This document shows positions 20,901-27,044 of a stretch of DNA of 35,076 bases, piece by piece. The notes under the pieces were generated by a model. The model worked only from the letters and a program-made list of their open reading frames with translations, had not been told where the DNA came from and did no database searches. The position numbers were made by a program, and so were the translations under genes. Each line of letters starts with the position of its first letter. Within the stretch, counting starts at the first letter, position 1. Where the stretch lies: NCBI RefSeq assembly GCF_003859795.1, contig NZ_RQYI01000025.1, positions 1 through 35,076 of the forward strand. Direction: 5' to 3'. Source of the DNA: Alloprevotella sp. OH1205_COT-284 (lineage in GTDB: Bacteria > Bacteroidota > Bacteroidia > Bacteroidales > Bacteroidaceae).

Positions 20901-22401
20901 AAAAATGGAGGAACAAACATGGTATAAAGCCACCGAATATGCCACGCGCGGCCTCATGATGGTGCGCAACATCAACATCTCCTATCGCAACACCTTCAAC
21001 TTGTCGTTGCCCGGTTTCCTCCCCGAAATCGGCGACTTCTTCGGACAGTCGCGCCGCGGTCTGTTCCTGTCGCCCGGCCTCGATTTCGCTTTCGCCACGA
21101 CCGACGAGCACTACATCGACCGAGCCGCCGACAGAGGCTGGCTGCTCATGACCGACAGCATCATCACCCCTGCCACGAGCAACTACACCGAAGACTTACA
21201 AATCCGTGCCACAATCGAACCGATACGCGACTTGAAATTCAACCTCAACCTCTCGCGCAACAACAATCGGGTAAAAAGCATACAATATATGTTTGAGGGT
21301 CGCCCCACCACGCAAACCGGCTCGTTCACCATGACCACCCTCTCGATCGGCACAGCTTTCGCCTCATCGGGAAATGCCGACAACGGCTATCGCAACGCCA
21401 CGTTCGATCGCTTCCTCCGACTGCTCGACGACTGCCGCGACCGCGTCGAACAACGATACACAGGCGCACACTATCCCGTCGGTTCGGGAGATCTCGCCGG
21501 ACAGCCCTATGACCCGAAAAACGGAAGCGTAGACAAATATTCGAGCAACGTGATGATCCCGGCTTTCCTCAGTGCCTACGCCGGCGGAGGTTCGAGCCTC
21601 GACATATTCCCGGCTATCACGCGCCTCCTCCCCAATTGGGCACTCACCTACGGCGGCCTGTCTTCGTTACCGGCTTTCAAACAGTGGTTCAGATCTTTCA
21701 ACCTCAACCACGGCTACAAAAGCATTTACAATGTCGGCAGCTACAACACCTTCCAATCCTATCGCGAATCCATGGACGGCATCGGCTTCGTAAACAATGT
21801 CAGCAGCGGCCTGCCCACTCCTTCGTCAATGTACGACATATCCACCGTGAGCATCAACGAGAGTTTCTCTCCTCTTCTCGGCATCGACATGACATTTCAC
21901 AACAACCTCACCGCAAAACTCGAATATCGCAAAACCCGCGTCCTCACGCTGTCGATGACCTCGCAGCAAATCACCGAAACGCACTCCGACGACATCGTTT
22001 TCGGCGCAGGCTATCGCATCAGCAACTTCAACCCCTTCTCCGGCAGTTCGGGAGCGAAAAAAACGACCCGTTCGTCGCCTCGCGGCAAGTCCAGATCAAA
22101 CGACAACAACAATCGTTCAAACAGCTCACGCGGTTTTGCCAACAGCCTCAACCTCCGTTTCGACATCTCTCTGCGTGACCAAAGTTCACTGCAACGCAAC
22201 ATCCTCACCACCCTCTCTCAGGCCACGGGAGGCAATCACGCCGTGCAGATTTCTTTCTCGGCAGACTACACCGTTTCCAAGTTCCTCACGCTCTCGGCCT
22301 ACTATGACCGACAGGTGAACCGCCCCCTGCTCACCTCTTCGTCTTACCCGACAACGACGCAAGACTTCGGCATCAATCTCAAATTTCAACTCACAAGATA
22401 A
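14986..22401 (+). CDS. sprA: SprA/Sov, outer-membrane translocon of the type IX secretion system
   Basis: A 2471-residue protein matching SprA (Flavobacterium) or Sov (Porphyromonas), the very large outer-membrane beta-barrel channel through which type IX secretion substrates leave the cell. An N-terminal signal (about 1-23, MKRHFSFRLMGWVALLGVTAF) is followed by a Thr/Ala-rich spacer. A first SprA_N-type segment contains GPGGVRVKTQGSAELKIGAN and NLSLNGKVGDKVNMDFNYNS, and the long array of beta strands includes LRLQEFANKGGWG and DFGINLKFQLTR at the end, consistent with a barrel closing at the C-terminus. The start used is TTG at 14986; an ATG at 15013 would shorten the signal. A Ser/Asn/Arg-rich loop lies near residues 2360-2385. 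It is the longest gene here and lies directly after ruvA, an order I recall from relatives. No other type IX gene is in the window. Confidence 0.95.
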   Translation: MKRHFSFRLMGWVALLGVTAFAATSRPIANRPLSATPSATTLATTATEERDTIVPFRVRPTVTKRANEVRRSGDLKDPENLKTGLVYDEESGIYKYGTRMGEEFLYVPFFMGDDEVLKMGVRQSMRDYFKRRNHEEFTAKGKEKFDFSDMKFELGPAEKIFGPGGVRVKTQGSAELKIGANHRFTDNPSLSERNRSVFGFDFNEKVNLSLNGKVGDKVNMDFNYNSEATFNFDAQSLKLRYEGKEDEIIKLVEAGNVSMPTNSSLIRGAQSLFGVRTDMQFGKLKLQTMVAQKKSSAQSVQSKGGVQLTDFEFSASDYDENRHFFLAHYFRDNYDRWMTQLPTILSGVTINRVEVWVSNKTGATTNTRNLIALTDLGEYKHRNPKLWSQGSEEVPANNANSAYDALSQLLGEGRDVSQAFSLLQGAGLEGGEDFEKLENARLLSSSEYRLNSALGYLSLRSTLQTDQVLAVAYEYTYRGKTYQVGEFSTDRKDNTQALLVKTLKNTACTPRMGNWDLMMRNVYALGASSVQSERFRLDIKYLSDTSGVYLSYLPEPTLKNKKLLSQMGLDELDNNNKRFPNGYFDFVEGYTIDSNTGRIFFPVVEPFGAHLEKIIGNPDVARRYAYTELYDSTRTIAKQIAEHNKYVLAGQYKATKNDEIQLGASNIPHGSVVVTAGGQLLTEGSDYSVDYSSGIVKILNKSILDAGTPISCSLESNTDYGMQRKTMVGLNFQYDFSKEFQFGGTLLHLDEQPLTNKVPMGSEPLNNTIWGLNLSWKKQSQGLTNLLNRVPFIQCSAPSQINFTAEVAQLIAGKSTGAQGNASYVDDFENSKSVIDISQPQAWMLSSTPAMFPESKLSNDVRYGYNRALMAWYFIDPIFTRRSSSLTPGYIKTDLKQLSDPRVREVYMSDLYPNKSINYKEASTLSVLNLAFYPNERGPYNLDPALDRDGRLSNPRQRWGGMMRRIETSDFEAANIEYVEFWMMDPFTAHNGQMPTHTGDLYLNLGEISEDILKDGKKYYESGLPTDGNASHYAETAWGRVPTQSSVTYAFNTSSGSRRRQDVGFNGLTSEEERTYGVYADYLAKVRGVVRPEVYDSIFQNPSADKYHYFRGRDWDERHTSILDRYKYINHPNGNSVAAEDSPESYSTAYKTTPDAEDINQDYTLNEYEKYYQYRIRISPEAMTVGQNYIVDKRVTYPKTRDGSTSETKWYLFRIPLSEYERREGNINDFSSIRFMRMFMTGFDQPVVLRFATLNLVRGEWRSYEQALYSGKLPDASGTLAVSAVNFEENNEKTPVNYLLPPGISRAIEPGQEQVLQNNEQALALTIKNLASGDARAVYKNTTLDLRRYKHLQLFVHANALPGDNDLENGQMSLFLRLGSDYKNNFYEYEIPLTITPEGMYAGTSGQRAVWPEDNMIDIDLSLLTGVKKNRNHQKSLGLIGFNKLYSEYDRNRPKNKISVLGNPSLGEVHTVMIGVRNNSRAVKSVEIWANELRLQEFANKGGWGAQSSLNLQLSDLASMNLSGHLETNGFGGLEETVSRRRDNDLYQYSVTTNFEVGKLLPEKVKLNAPVYYSYSKEHIVPRYNPLDTDMSMKEALDGLTTKAQRDSLRNITDKVVVNRNFSVSGLRFNRKTKGFPMPYDLGNFTFGYAHSLRHSTGETTAWERDEHWKFNFAYTYSTPSKPFEPFKKIIDAKKKWFRLFREFNINYLPQSITFNSDITRNYYELQERDIRQPDNNALPLSFSSDFLWNRAFQLRWDPTRMIHFNFSSGTNAEIEQPRVAVNKDLFPDEYAVWKDSVIHSIRELGRPLTYRQTADLSWDLPLNKIPALEWITADAKYNSTYNWTRGAELSSGMAMGHTIANQRNLSANARLNFETLYNFIPFLKKVNRKFSMSSARNGMKEEKKKYEKEIHLKADTTTIVPHNQRSKRLRVTAIRPDGTRYPIRFKVLDINRIEVLNRDSISLKIVVTPRKKMEEQTWYKATEYATRGLMMVRNINISYRNTFNLSLPGFLPEIGDFFGQSRRGLFLSPGLDFAFATTDEHYIDRAADRGWLLMTDSIITPATSNYTEDLQIRATIEPIRDLKFNLNLSRNNNRVKSIQYMFEGRPTTQTGSFTMTTLSIGTAFASSGNADNGYRNATFDRFLRLLDDCRDRVEQRYTGAHYPVGSGDLAGQPYDPKNGSVDKYSSNVMIPAFLSAYAGGGSSLDIFPAITRLLPNWALTYGGLSSLPAFKQWFRSFNLNHGYKSIYNVGSYNTFQSYRESMDGIGFVNNVSSGLPTPSSMYDISTVSINESFSPLLGIDMTFHNNLTAKLEYRKTRVLTLSMTSQQITETHSDDIVFGAGYRISNFNPFSGSSGAKKTTRSSPRGKSRSNDNNNRSNSSRGFANSLNLRFDISLRDQSSLQRNILTTLSQATGGNHAVQISFSADYTVSKFLTLSAYYDRQVNRPLLTSSSYPTTTQDFGINLKFQLTR

Positions 22402-22458
22402 TTTCGACGTATAAAAACGGCCAACTTCCGCTGCGGAAACAGCCAACCTTACACGCGA

Positions 22459-22523
22459 AAATCTAACTAACGAGTAGAACAAACTAAGTAACGAGTAGAA
22501 AATTCTACTCGTTACTTAGATTT
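22459..22523. repeat. 21-base-period repeat with perfect palindrome after sprA
   Basis: Three copies of the core TTCTACTCGTTAST occur. Two are in tandem on the minus strand, ending at 22479 and 22500 (21 bases apart), and one is on the plus strand starting at 22503. The last two form a 17-base perfect inverted repeat (22484-22500 and 22503-22519) with a 2-base loop. ATTTTGG follows, so it may also end sprA transcription. The same core recurs twice at 27334-27368. Confidence 0.75.
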
Positions 22524-22641
22524 TGGCGGATACCGCAGCCGTTTTTTCTACTTTCTCTCCGACAACTTTCTCTCGAAAATGGCCGTTTTTTACTCTTCTC
22601 ATAAAAAAACGAAGTTCATTATAAAAAAATCATCAGACAAT

Positions 22642-22673
22642 TTTGGTTTATAAAATAAACTATATTATATTTG
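22642..22673 (+). promoter_or_regulatory. Promoter of the membrane protein/regulator operon
   Basis: TTTG (22642-22645), 20 bases, then TATATTTG (22666-22673) fit the phylum pattern exactly. Transcription should start close to 22680, so the open frame beginning at 22678 is not the true start; the ATG at 22822 is used instead and the leader is about 140 bases. Confidence 0.8.
22646..22660. promoter_or_regulatory. Palindromic operator-like site 1, inside the promoter
   Basis: GTTTAT-AAA-ATAAAC is a perfect dyad with a 3-base centre. It lies entirely between the -33 and -7 boxes, where a bound protein would block RNA polymerase. The similarity to site 2 extends five bases into the TTTTG that forms the -33 box. 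Confidence 0.65.
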
Positions 22674-22725
22674 CAGCATGGGAGTAGCATTATCCGGAAC
22701 TTCCATCTCTTTTTTTATCCAAACA

Positions 22726-22740
22726 GTTTATTTTATAAAC
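22726..22740. promoter_or_regulatory. Palindromic operator-like site 2, in the leader
   Basis: GTTTAT-TTT-ATAAAC is the same dyad in opposite orientation, followed by CAAAA. Its centre (22733) is 80 bases from the centre of site 1 (22653), close to a whole number of helical turns. Confidence 0.6.
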
Positions 22741-22821
22741 CAAAACTTGCTCGTTCTCGGGGTTCGGCCTGATCAGCCGCAACATCTTGGAAAAGCGTTT
22801 CTCTCCAAATTCTCTATCATC

Positions 22822-23490
22822 ATGAACACACAAGAAATGACTCGGCAAGAAAGCCTTGATCTCATTGCCGAAATGATCGAATCGACCAAACACCGCTATC
22901 ATCTCAACGATGGCAACATTTTTCTGTTTTGGGGGTATCTCAGCGTTGCCACTTGTTTGCTCGTTTGGGCATTGCTCTCCCTCACTGCCAATCCGCTTTT
23001 CAATCTTCTTTGGTTGCTCATTCCCATATTCGGAGGACTATATACGGTTTTCCAAAAGTATCCCAAGAAAAACAAGGGCTATGTGAAGACCTTCACCGAC
23101 CGCATCATCGGTACGCTGTGGTCACTGATCGGTTCGTTTGCTTGGGTGCTGCTCATCATTTGCTTTGCCGTCCAGTTCTTTTTCGGGCATGGGGTGTGGT
23201 TCATCATGCTCGTTTATGCTTTCCTTGTGGTAGGCATCGGCAGTGCGGTGACGGGCATCGTCGTGCAAGAACGAAGTTTGGTGGTTGGCGGCTGTTTCAG
23301 TGCCATTGCCGGCAGCCTGTTCTTAATTGCCCAACTCATGCACTTTCCGATGAAAGCCATGTGGGTAGTTCCTCTATATATCGTCTGTTTTATGGTGATG
23401 ATGGTGGTTCCCGGCCATATCATCAACGCCAAAGCCCGCCGCCAATCGACTGTCGAAACCGGAACTAACGCTCCATCTCATGCTTGCTGA
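22822..23490 (+). CDS. Multi-pass membrane protein paired with a winged-helix regulator
   Basis: A 222-residue protein of no named function that I can identify. A soluble N-terminus (1-34, with QESLDLIAEMIESTKHRYH) is followed by about six hydrophobic segments (roughly 35-54, 58-75, 92-116, 122-143, 148-166 and 171-192) and a basic C-terminal tail. The ATG at 22822 is chosen because the mapped promoter lies too close to the earlier in-frame ATG at 22678. Its last 11 bases overlap the start of the winged-helix gene, so the two are translated together. The pairing suggests that the regulator controls, or is sensed through, this protein, but that is inference. Confidence 0.8.
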   Translation: MNTQEMTRQESLDLIAEMIESTKHRYHLNDGNIFLFWGYLSVATCLLVWALLSLTANPLFNLLWLLIPIFGGLYTVFQKYPKKNKGYVKTFTDRIIGTLWSLIGSFAWVLLIICFAVQFFFGHGVWFIMLVYAFLVVGIGSAVTGIVVQERSLVVGGCFSAIAGSLFLIAQLMHFPMKAMWVVPLYIVCFMVMMVVPGHIINAKARRQSTVETGTNAPSHAC

Positions 23491-23764
23491 ACTCGACCCC
23501 TTGCTCCACTCCCAACTCCGCTTGGCCATCGTTTCCCTCCTCATGGGAGTGGAAGAAGCCGACTTCGTCTTTCTGCGCGAAAAGACCCAAGCCACCGCGG
23601 GCAACCTCAGCGTGCAAATCGACAAATTGTCGAACGCCAATTACATCGAAGTTTTGAAACTCCAATCCGGAAAGCGTCCGCGCACCATCTGTCGGATGAC
23701 GCGAGAAGGGCGCAAGGCTTTTGAAAACTACGTTGAGGCGTTGAAAAGCTATTTGCCGATTTAG
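23480..23764 (+). CDS. Small winged-helix transcriptional regulator
   Basis: A 94-residue single-domain winged-helix protein of the type often annotated HTH_34, related to MarR/ArsR-like folds. Residues 3-22 (AELDPLLHSQLRLAIVSLLM) form the first helix, 26-54 hold the helix-turn-helix with recognition helix near TAGNLSVQIDKLSNANYI, and 57-76 form the wing (VLKLQSGKRPRTICRMTREG). The final helix probably dimerises. No metal-binding cysteine cluster is visible. Such small dimers usually bind palindromes, and two identical palindromes flank the operon's transcription start, so autoregulation is a reasonable hypothesis. The start overlaps the upstream gene by 11 bases. Confidence 0.85.
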   Translation: MLAELDPLLHSQLRLAIVSLLMGVEEADFVFLREKTQATAGNLSVQIDKLSNANYIEVLKLQSGKRPRTICRMTREGRKAFENYVEALKSYLPI

Positions 23765-23842
23765 AACACACGACCTTCGCCGAAAAACAATGCTTACGCA
23801 GCCGTATTCAAAGGCAGAAGAAGCGTTTGAACGGCCAATGTG

Positions 23843-23873
23843 TTTGTGGATTTGGCATGTTTGTGTATATTTG
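23843..23873 (+). promoter_or_regulatory. Promoter of the 5'-nucleotidase gene
   Basis: TTTG (23843-23846), 19 bases, then TATATTTG (23866-23873) followed by CA. Transcription should begin near 23880, 31 bases before the ATG at 23911. Confidence 0.75.
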
Positions 23874-23910
23874 CAGCCCAAACACAACTTTTATCATTAT
23901 CTCTACCTTC

Positions 23911-25512
23911 ATGAAAAACCGAATATTTCTCTTGGCTTTCGCCCTGCTGGGACTTCTTCCGGCAATTGCCGATCGCTCCAACACGGTCACCGTTGCCGTA
24001 TTCTCCGTCAATGATTTTCACGCCGGCCTTCTGCCCGATGCCCGACAGTCCGTGCCCGGTGCGGCTTATGTGGTGCAAACGCTCGACTCGCTGAAACAGG
24101 TCTATCCCTATCACGTCACCGTATCGGCCGGCGACAATTTCGGAGGCAGTTTCTTCTATAATGCCACACGCAACAAAAGCCTTATGCCCCAAGCCTTCAA
24201 AGACATGGGCATTGACATCAGTGCCGTGGGCAACCACGAGTTCGACGAAGGACAAAAAGCTTTGGCCGATAAGTGGCACGACACGGAGTTGCGCCCCCGG
24301 TCTTCAAATCTGACTTACGTTTGTGCCAACGTACGCAACTCCGAAGGTCGCATCCCCTCCTTTGCCCAACCTTGGGCTGTTGTTCCGGTTTCGGTGGGAG
24401 GCGGCAAAAGCATCCATGTGGCCTTTGTCGGATTGCTCACGAGCAACACCCCTTGGCAGGCTCGCGCAAGCAACCTCCGCGGACTCTCTTTCGACGGCAA
24501 CTACACCGCTGTGCTCGATTCCGTTTCGCGCCTGCCGGGCTACGATCAAGTCGAAAAAGCCAACATACGCCTCCTTCTCACCCACATCGGGTCGCACATG
24601 GAAGACGGAACGCCCAAATGGGAAGATCGCGACTCGATGAACCTCAAAACGCTTGACCGCAACGATATAGACGCCATTTTCTCGGCACACTCCCACACCG
24701 CCGTCATCGGCATGAGCGATAGCCGTCGCCCCTACCCCATTCTCCAAGGTTTATGGCACGGCATCTACATTTCCATGTTCAAATGCGAGATAGACACGAC
24801 CAACGGTCGCCTCGTCGGCATCACTCCCGAACTCGTCCGTGTCAATCCCAACGCCGCCCTTTCGCCCAAAGCCGCACGCCTGCAAGCACAAATCGAAGAG
24901 CAATATCACACCACCCTCTTCCGCGGCATGCCGCTCAGCCGCAAACTCACGGTCAGCGCACAAAACTTCCGCCATGACCGCCACAAAAACGATCTGCAAA
25001 CCAAGATGGGTGCTCTCGTTTGCGAAAGCTATGCCAAAGCCTATCGCATGGCGGCTCATTTGCCCGAAGAGGCATTGGTAGTAGGGGTGAGCCATTTCGG
25101 CAGTATCCGTGCCGGTTTTTCAAAAGGCGATGTCACCGTGCTCAACGTGGGCGAAGCCCTACCTTTTGCCAATGCTCTGAAAGCCTATCGCTACACCGGC
25201 CGGCAACTGCTGGAACTGATGAACCACGGCATCAACGTCTGCAAACTCGGACGCATCCAAACGTCGGGCGTGAACGTGAAACAAGACAAGCGCGGACGCA
25301 TACGGTCGCTTACGCTCACCCTCCCGTCGGGAAAGACAGTTCCCCTGCACCCCACGAGCCAACTGATCGTCGTGGCCGATGAATACATGACCACCGGCGG
25401 CGACGGCTATCTGCCCTCACAGTTTCCGAAAGAAGCGGAACAAACCCTTCCGCTCCCCACTTCGACCGACGCTTTCATTGCCTATCTCAACACTCTCGAC
25501 AGCATCCGATGA
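23911..25512 (+). CDS. Secreted 5'-nucleotidase/metallophosphatase
   Basis: A 533-residue two-domain enzyme of the UshA/5'-nucleotidase family, which removes phosphate from nucleotides or related esters outside the cytoplasm. A signal peptide covers about 1-20. The metallophosphatase domain shows its metal ligands in order: VNDFHAG (34-39), GDNF (74-77), GNHEFDEG (108-115), then LLTHIGSHMEDG and FSAHSHTAV. The C-terminal 5'-nucleotidase domain (about 330-533) contains LVVGVSHFGSIRAGFSKGDVTVLNVGEALPF and ends with VVADEYMTTGGDGY. In many Bacteroidales I recall these two domains as separate genes; here they are fused. The ATG at 23911 fits both the signal peptide and the promoter. The following ORF overlaps its stop by 4 bases (ATGA). 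Confidence 0.92.
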   Translation: MKNRIFLLAFALLGLLPAIADRSNTVTVAVFSVNDFHAGLLPDARQSVPGAAYVVQTLDSLKQVYPYHVTVSAGDNFGGSFFYNATRNKSLMPQAFKDMGIDISAVGNHEFDEGQKALADKWHDTELRPRSSNLTYVCANVRNSEGRIPSFAQPWAVVPVSVGGGKSIHVAFVGLLTSNTPWQARASNLRGLSFDGNYTAVLDSVSRLPGYDQVEKANIRLLLTHIGSHMEDGTPKWEDRDSMNLKTLDRNDIDAIFSAHSHTAVIGMSDSRRPYPILQGLWHGIYISMFKCEIDTTNGRLVGITPELVRVNPNAALSPKAARLQAQIEEQYHTTLFRGMPLSRKLTVSAQNFRHDRHKNDLQTKMGALVCESYAKAYRMAAHLPEEALVVGVSHFGSIRAGFSKGDVTVLNVGEALPFANALKAYRYTGRQLLELMNHGINVCKLGRIQTSGVNVKQDKRGRIRSLTLTLPSGKTVPLHPTSQLIVVADEYMTTGGDGYLPSQFPKEAEQTLPLPTSTDAFIAYLNTLDSIR

Positions 25513-25841
25513 CGCGCCGTTTGAGCATACTCCTTTTAGGTTTCGCCCCTCTCTTGGCTTCGGCACAAGAGGTGGGCGATTCCACTTTGCTCCGTCCGTC
25601 GCTCTCCACCTGCGCCGCCTCTATCTGTTTTCCCACCCGATTCGGCAGTCAAACCGCTCGGCATCTCCGCCATGAGGCAAAACGCGCCGCCTTTTCATAC
25701 GTAAGAATTTCACGATTTAGAGAAAAGCCCTTCAAAATCCCGGTCACAACCCCCAACGCCTCCCTCAAAGACATCTATCTCCGTTTCCGCCCCAAAAGAA
25801 ACACAGACTTCCGAAACTGCGGTGAAATAAAAGAAGAATAA
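25509..25841 (+). CDS. Short secreted protein or gene remnant, coupled to the 5'-nucleotidase
   Basis: A 110-residue open frame that begins at an ATGA overlap with the preceding stop codon. Residues 1-20 (MTRRLSILLLGFAPLLASAQ) are a convincing signal peptide with an ASA cleavage site. The rest is basic, unusually rich in Arg, Ser and Phe, and I recognise no domain. The tight coupling and the signal peptide argue for a real translated start. The poor quality of the remainder could mean a gene truncated or frameshifted after the first 30 or so codons. No obvious continuation was found in another frame. Confidence 0.45.
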   Translation: MTRRLSILLLGFAPLLASAQEVGDSTLLRPSLSTCAASICFPTRFGSQTARHLRHEAKRAAFSYVRISRFREKPFKIPVTTPNASLKDIYLRFRPKRNTDFRNCGEIKEE

Positions 25842-25859
25842 AGAATTTCCGGCCGATAA

Positions 25860-25891
25860 TTTGGCCATTGTTCGGAAATGTATTATTTTTG
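25860..25891 (+). promoter_or_regulatory. Promoter upstream of the 33-codon ORF and tRNA-Glu
   Basis: TTTG (25860-25863), exactly 20 bases, then TATTTTTG (25884-25891). The predicted start near 25898 is 135 bases before the tRNA, so the primary transcript includes a leader that could be translated. Confidence 0.7.
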
Positions 25892-25911
25892 AAGTCGAAA
25901 TAAGAAAGGAA

Positions 25912-26013
25912 ATGAAATCCCTGCGTTTTTTCTTGCGCTTCTCAAACTACGTTTCGGTAACACAGAACTTAGAACGCCTAAATCATCAAGAAACGCAAAG
26001 AAAAACAGAATGA
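25912..26013 (+). CDS. Possible 33-residue small ORF in the tRNA-Glu leader
   Basis: This short frame starts about 14 bases after the predicted transcription start. It is preceded by AGAAAGGA, which is unusually close to a Shine-Dalgarno sequence for this phylum. The peptide begins MKSLRFFLRFSNYVSV, is basic and amphipathic, and ends 19 bases before tRNA-Glu. It is too short for homology judgement. It may equally be an untranslated tRNA leader removed during processing. Confidence 0.3.
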   Translation: MKSLRFFLRFSNYVSVTQNLERLNHQETQRKTE

Positions 26014-26032
26014 TTTATAGCCTTTCTCTCTC

Positions 26033-26107
26033 GGTGCCTTCATCTAACGGTTAGGATACATGCCTCTCACGCATGACATACGGGTTCGATTCCCGTAGGC
26101 ACTACCA
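26033..26107 (+). tRNA. tRNA-Glu (anticodon CTC)
   Basis: A full cloverleaf is visible. The acceptor stem is GGTGCCT (26033-26039) with AGGCACT (26097-26103, one G-T pair). The D arm contains AACGGTTAGGAT. The anticodon stem is CATGC/GCATG around the loop CTCTCAC, with anticodon CTC at 26066-26068. The T arm is ACGGG-TTCGATT-CCCGT. Discriminator A26104 is followed by an encoded CCA. It reads GAG glutamate codons. Confidence 0.95.
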
Positions 26108-26123
26108 CACAAACACCGATGTC

Positions 26124-26168
26124 GAGGTGGGCTTTTTCAAGAGTCCCGCCTCTTTTCTTTTGTTTTTT
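26124..26168 (+). terminator. Terminator after tRNA-Glu
   Basis: GAGGTGGG (26124-26131) pairs with CCCGCCTC (26145-26152, one G-T pair) around a 13-base loop. A long T-rich tract follows (TTTTCTTTTGTTTTTT, 26153-26168). Confidence 0.85.
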
Positions 26169-26237
26169 CGCGCAAAAGCGAGTCAGTAGAAATTTACGGC
26201 TCCATACCCCTCTCCCATTATTTGAAGCACAAAAATC

Positions 26238-27044
26238 ATGGCCGTCACAGAAATCACTTCGCTATCACATCCGGGCGTCGAAATATTCGGAACACTCACA
26301 GAAGCCCAACTACGCAATCGACTGGAACCGGAGAAAGGCATTTTCATTGCCGAAAGCCCGAAAGTCATCAAAGTCGCCATGGAAGCAGGCTACGAACCGC
26401 AGGCTTTGTTGTGCGAACGCAAACATATATCGGGCGATGCAGCCGACATCATTTCGCGTTGCGGCGACATTCCCGTCTATACCGGCGAACGAGAAATTTT
26501 GGCAAAACTCACAGGCTATCAGCTCACTCGCGGCGTGTTGGCAGCCATGCGTCGCCCCCAAAAACGCAGCGTGGAAGACATTTGCCGGAACGCCCGACGA
26601 ATCGCCGTTATCGACGGCGTGGTAGACACCACCAACATCGGCTCAATCTTTCGTGCCGCCGCGGCTCTGGGCATGGATGCCGTATTGCTGACACCGACGT
26701 CTTGCGACCCGCTCAATCGCCGTGCCGTTCGTGTTTCGATGGGGGCTGTATTTCTCGTGCCTTGGACTTGGTTGGAAGCTCCGATTTCGTCGCTTGGCGC
26801 ATTGGGATTTCAAACGGCGGCTTTGGCACTGACCGAAAAGTCCGTATCGCTCGCCGACCCCATACTCAAAACCGAGAAGAAGCTGGCCTTTGTTTTGGGC
26901 ACGGAGGGCGACGGGCTGTCCGCCGAAGTCATTGCTTCCACGGACTACGTCGTGCGCATTCCCATGTCGCACAACGTAGATTCGCTCAACGTAGCGGCCG
27001 CCGCGGCCATTGCTTTTTGGGAACTGCGTCCCGATCAAAAATAA
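26238..27044 (+). CDS. SpoU/TrmH-family RNA 2'-O-methyltransferase
   Basis: A 268-residue SPOUT-class methyltransferase that uses S-adenosylmethionine to methylate ribose 2'-OH in rRNA or tRNA. The N-terminal substrate-binding domain (about 1-105) begins with the typical RNRLEPEKGIFIAESPKVI. The knotted catalytic domain shows motif 1 (IDGVVDTTNIGSIFRAAAALG, with Asn133 and Arg139), motif 2 (FVLGTEGDGLS, about 218-228) and motif 3 (VRIPMSHNVDSLNVAAAAAIA, 239-259). Length and architecture are those of RlmB/TrmH-like enzymes with an N-terminal extension, but the exact RNA target cannot be set from sequence. It stands alone after the tRNA-Glu terminator. Confidence 0.92.
   Translation: MAVTEITSLSHPGVEIFGTLTEAQLRNRLEPEKGIFIAESPKVIKVAMEAGYEPQALLCERKHISGDAADIISRCGDIPVYTGEREILAKLTGYQLTRGVLAAMRRPQKRSVEDICRNARRIAVIDGVVDTTNIGSIFRAAAALGMDAVLLTPTSCDPLNRRAVRVSMGAVFLVPWTWLEAPISSLGALGFQTAALALTEKSVSLADPILKTEKKLAFVLGTEGDGLSAEVIASTDYVVRIPMSHNVDSLNVAAAAAIAFWELRPDQK

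Noticed and set aside
22459-22523. CRISPR array
   Set aside because: The 21-base spacing comprises a 14-base core with 7 variable bases. There are too few copies, no spacers of normal size and no cas genes.
22678-22821. N-terminal extension of the membrane protein starting at 22678
   Set aside because: The consensus promoter ends at 22673, so this ATG would sit at or before the transcription start. The extension also contains the second operator palindrome.
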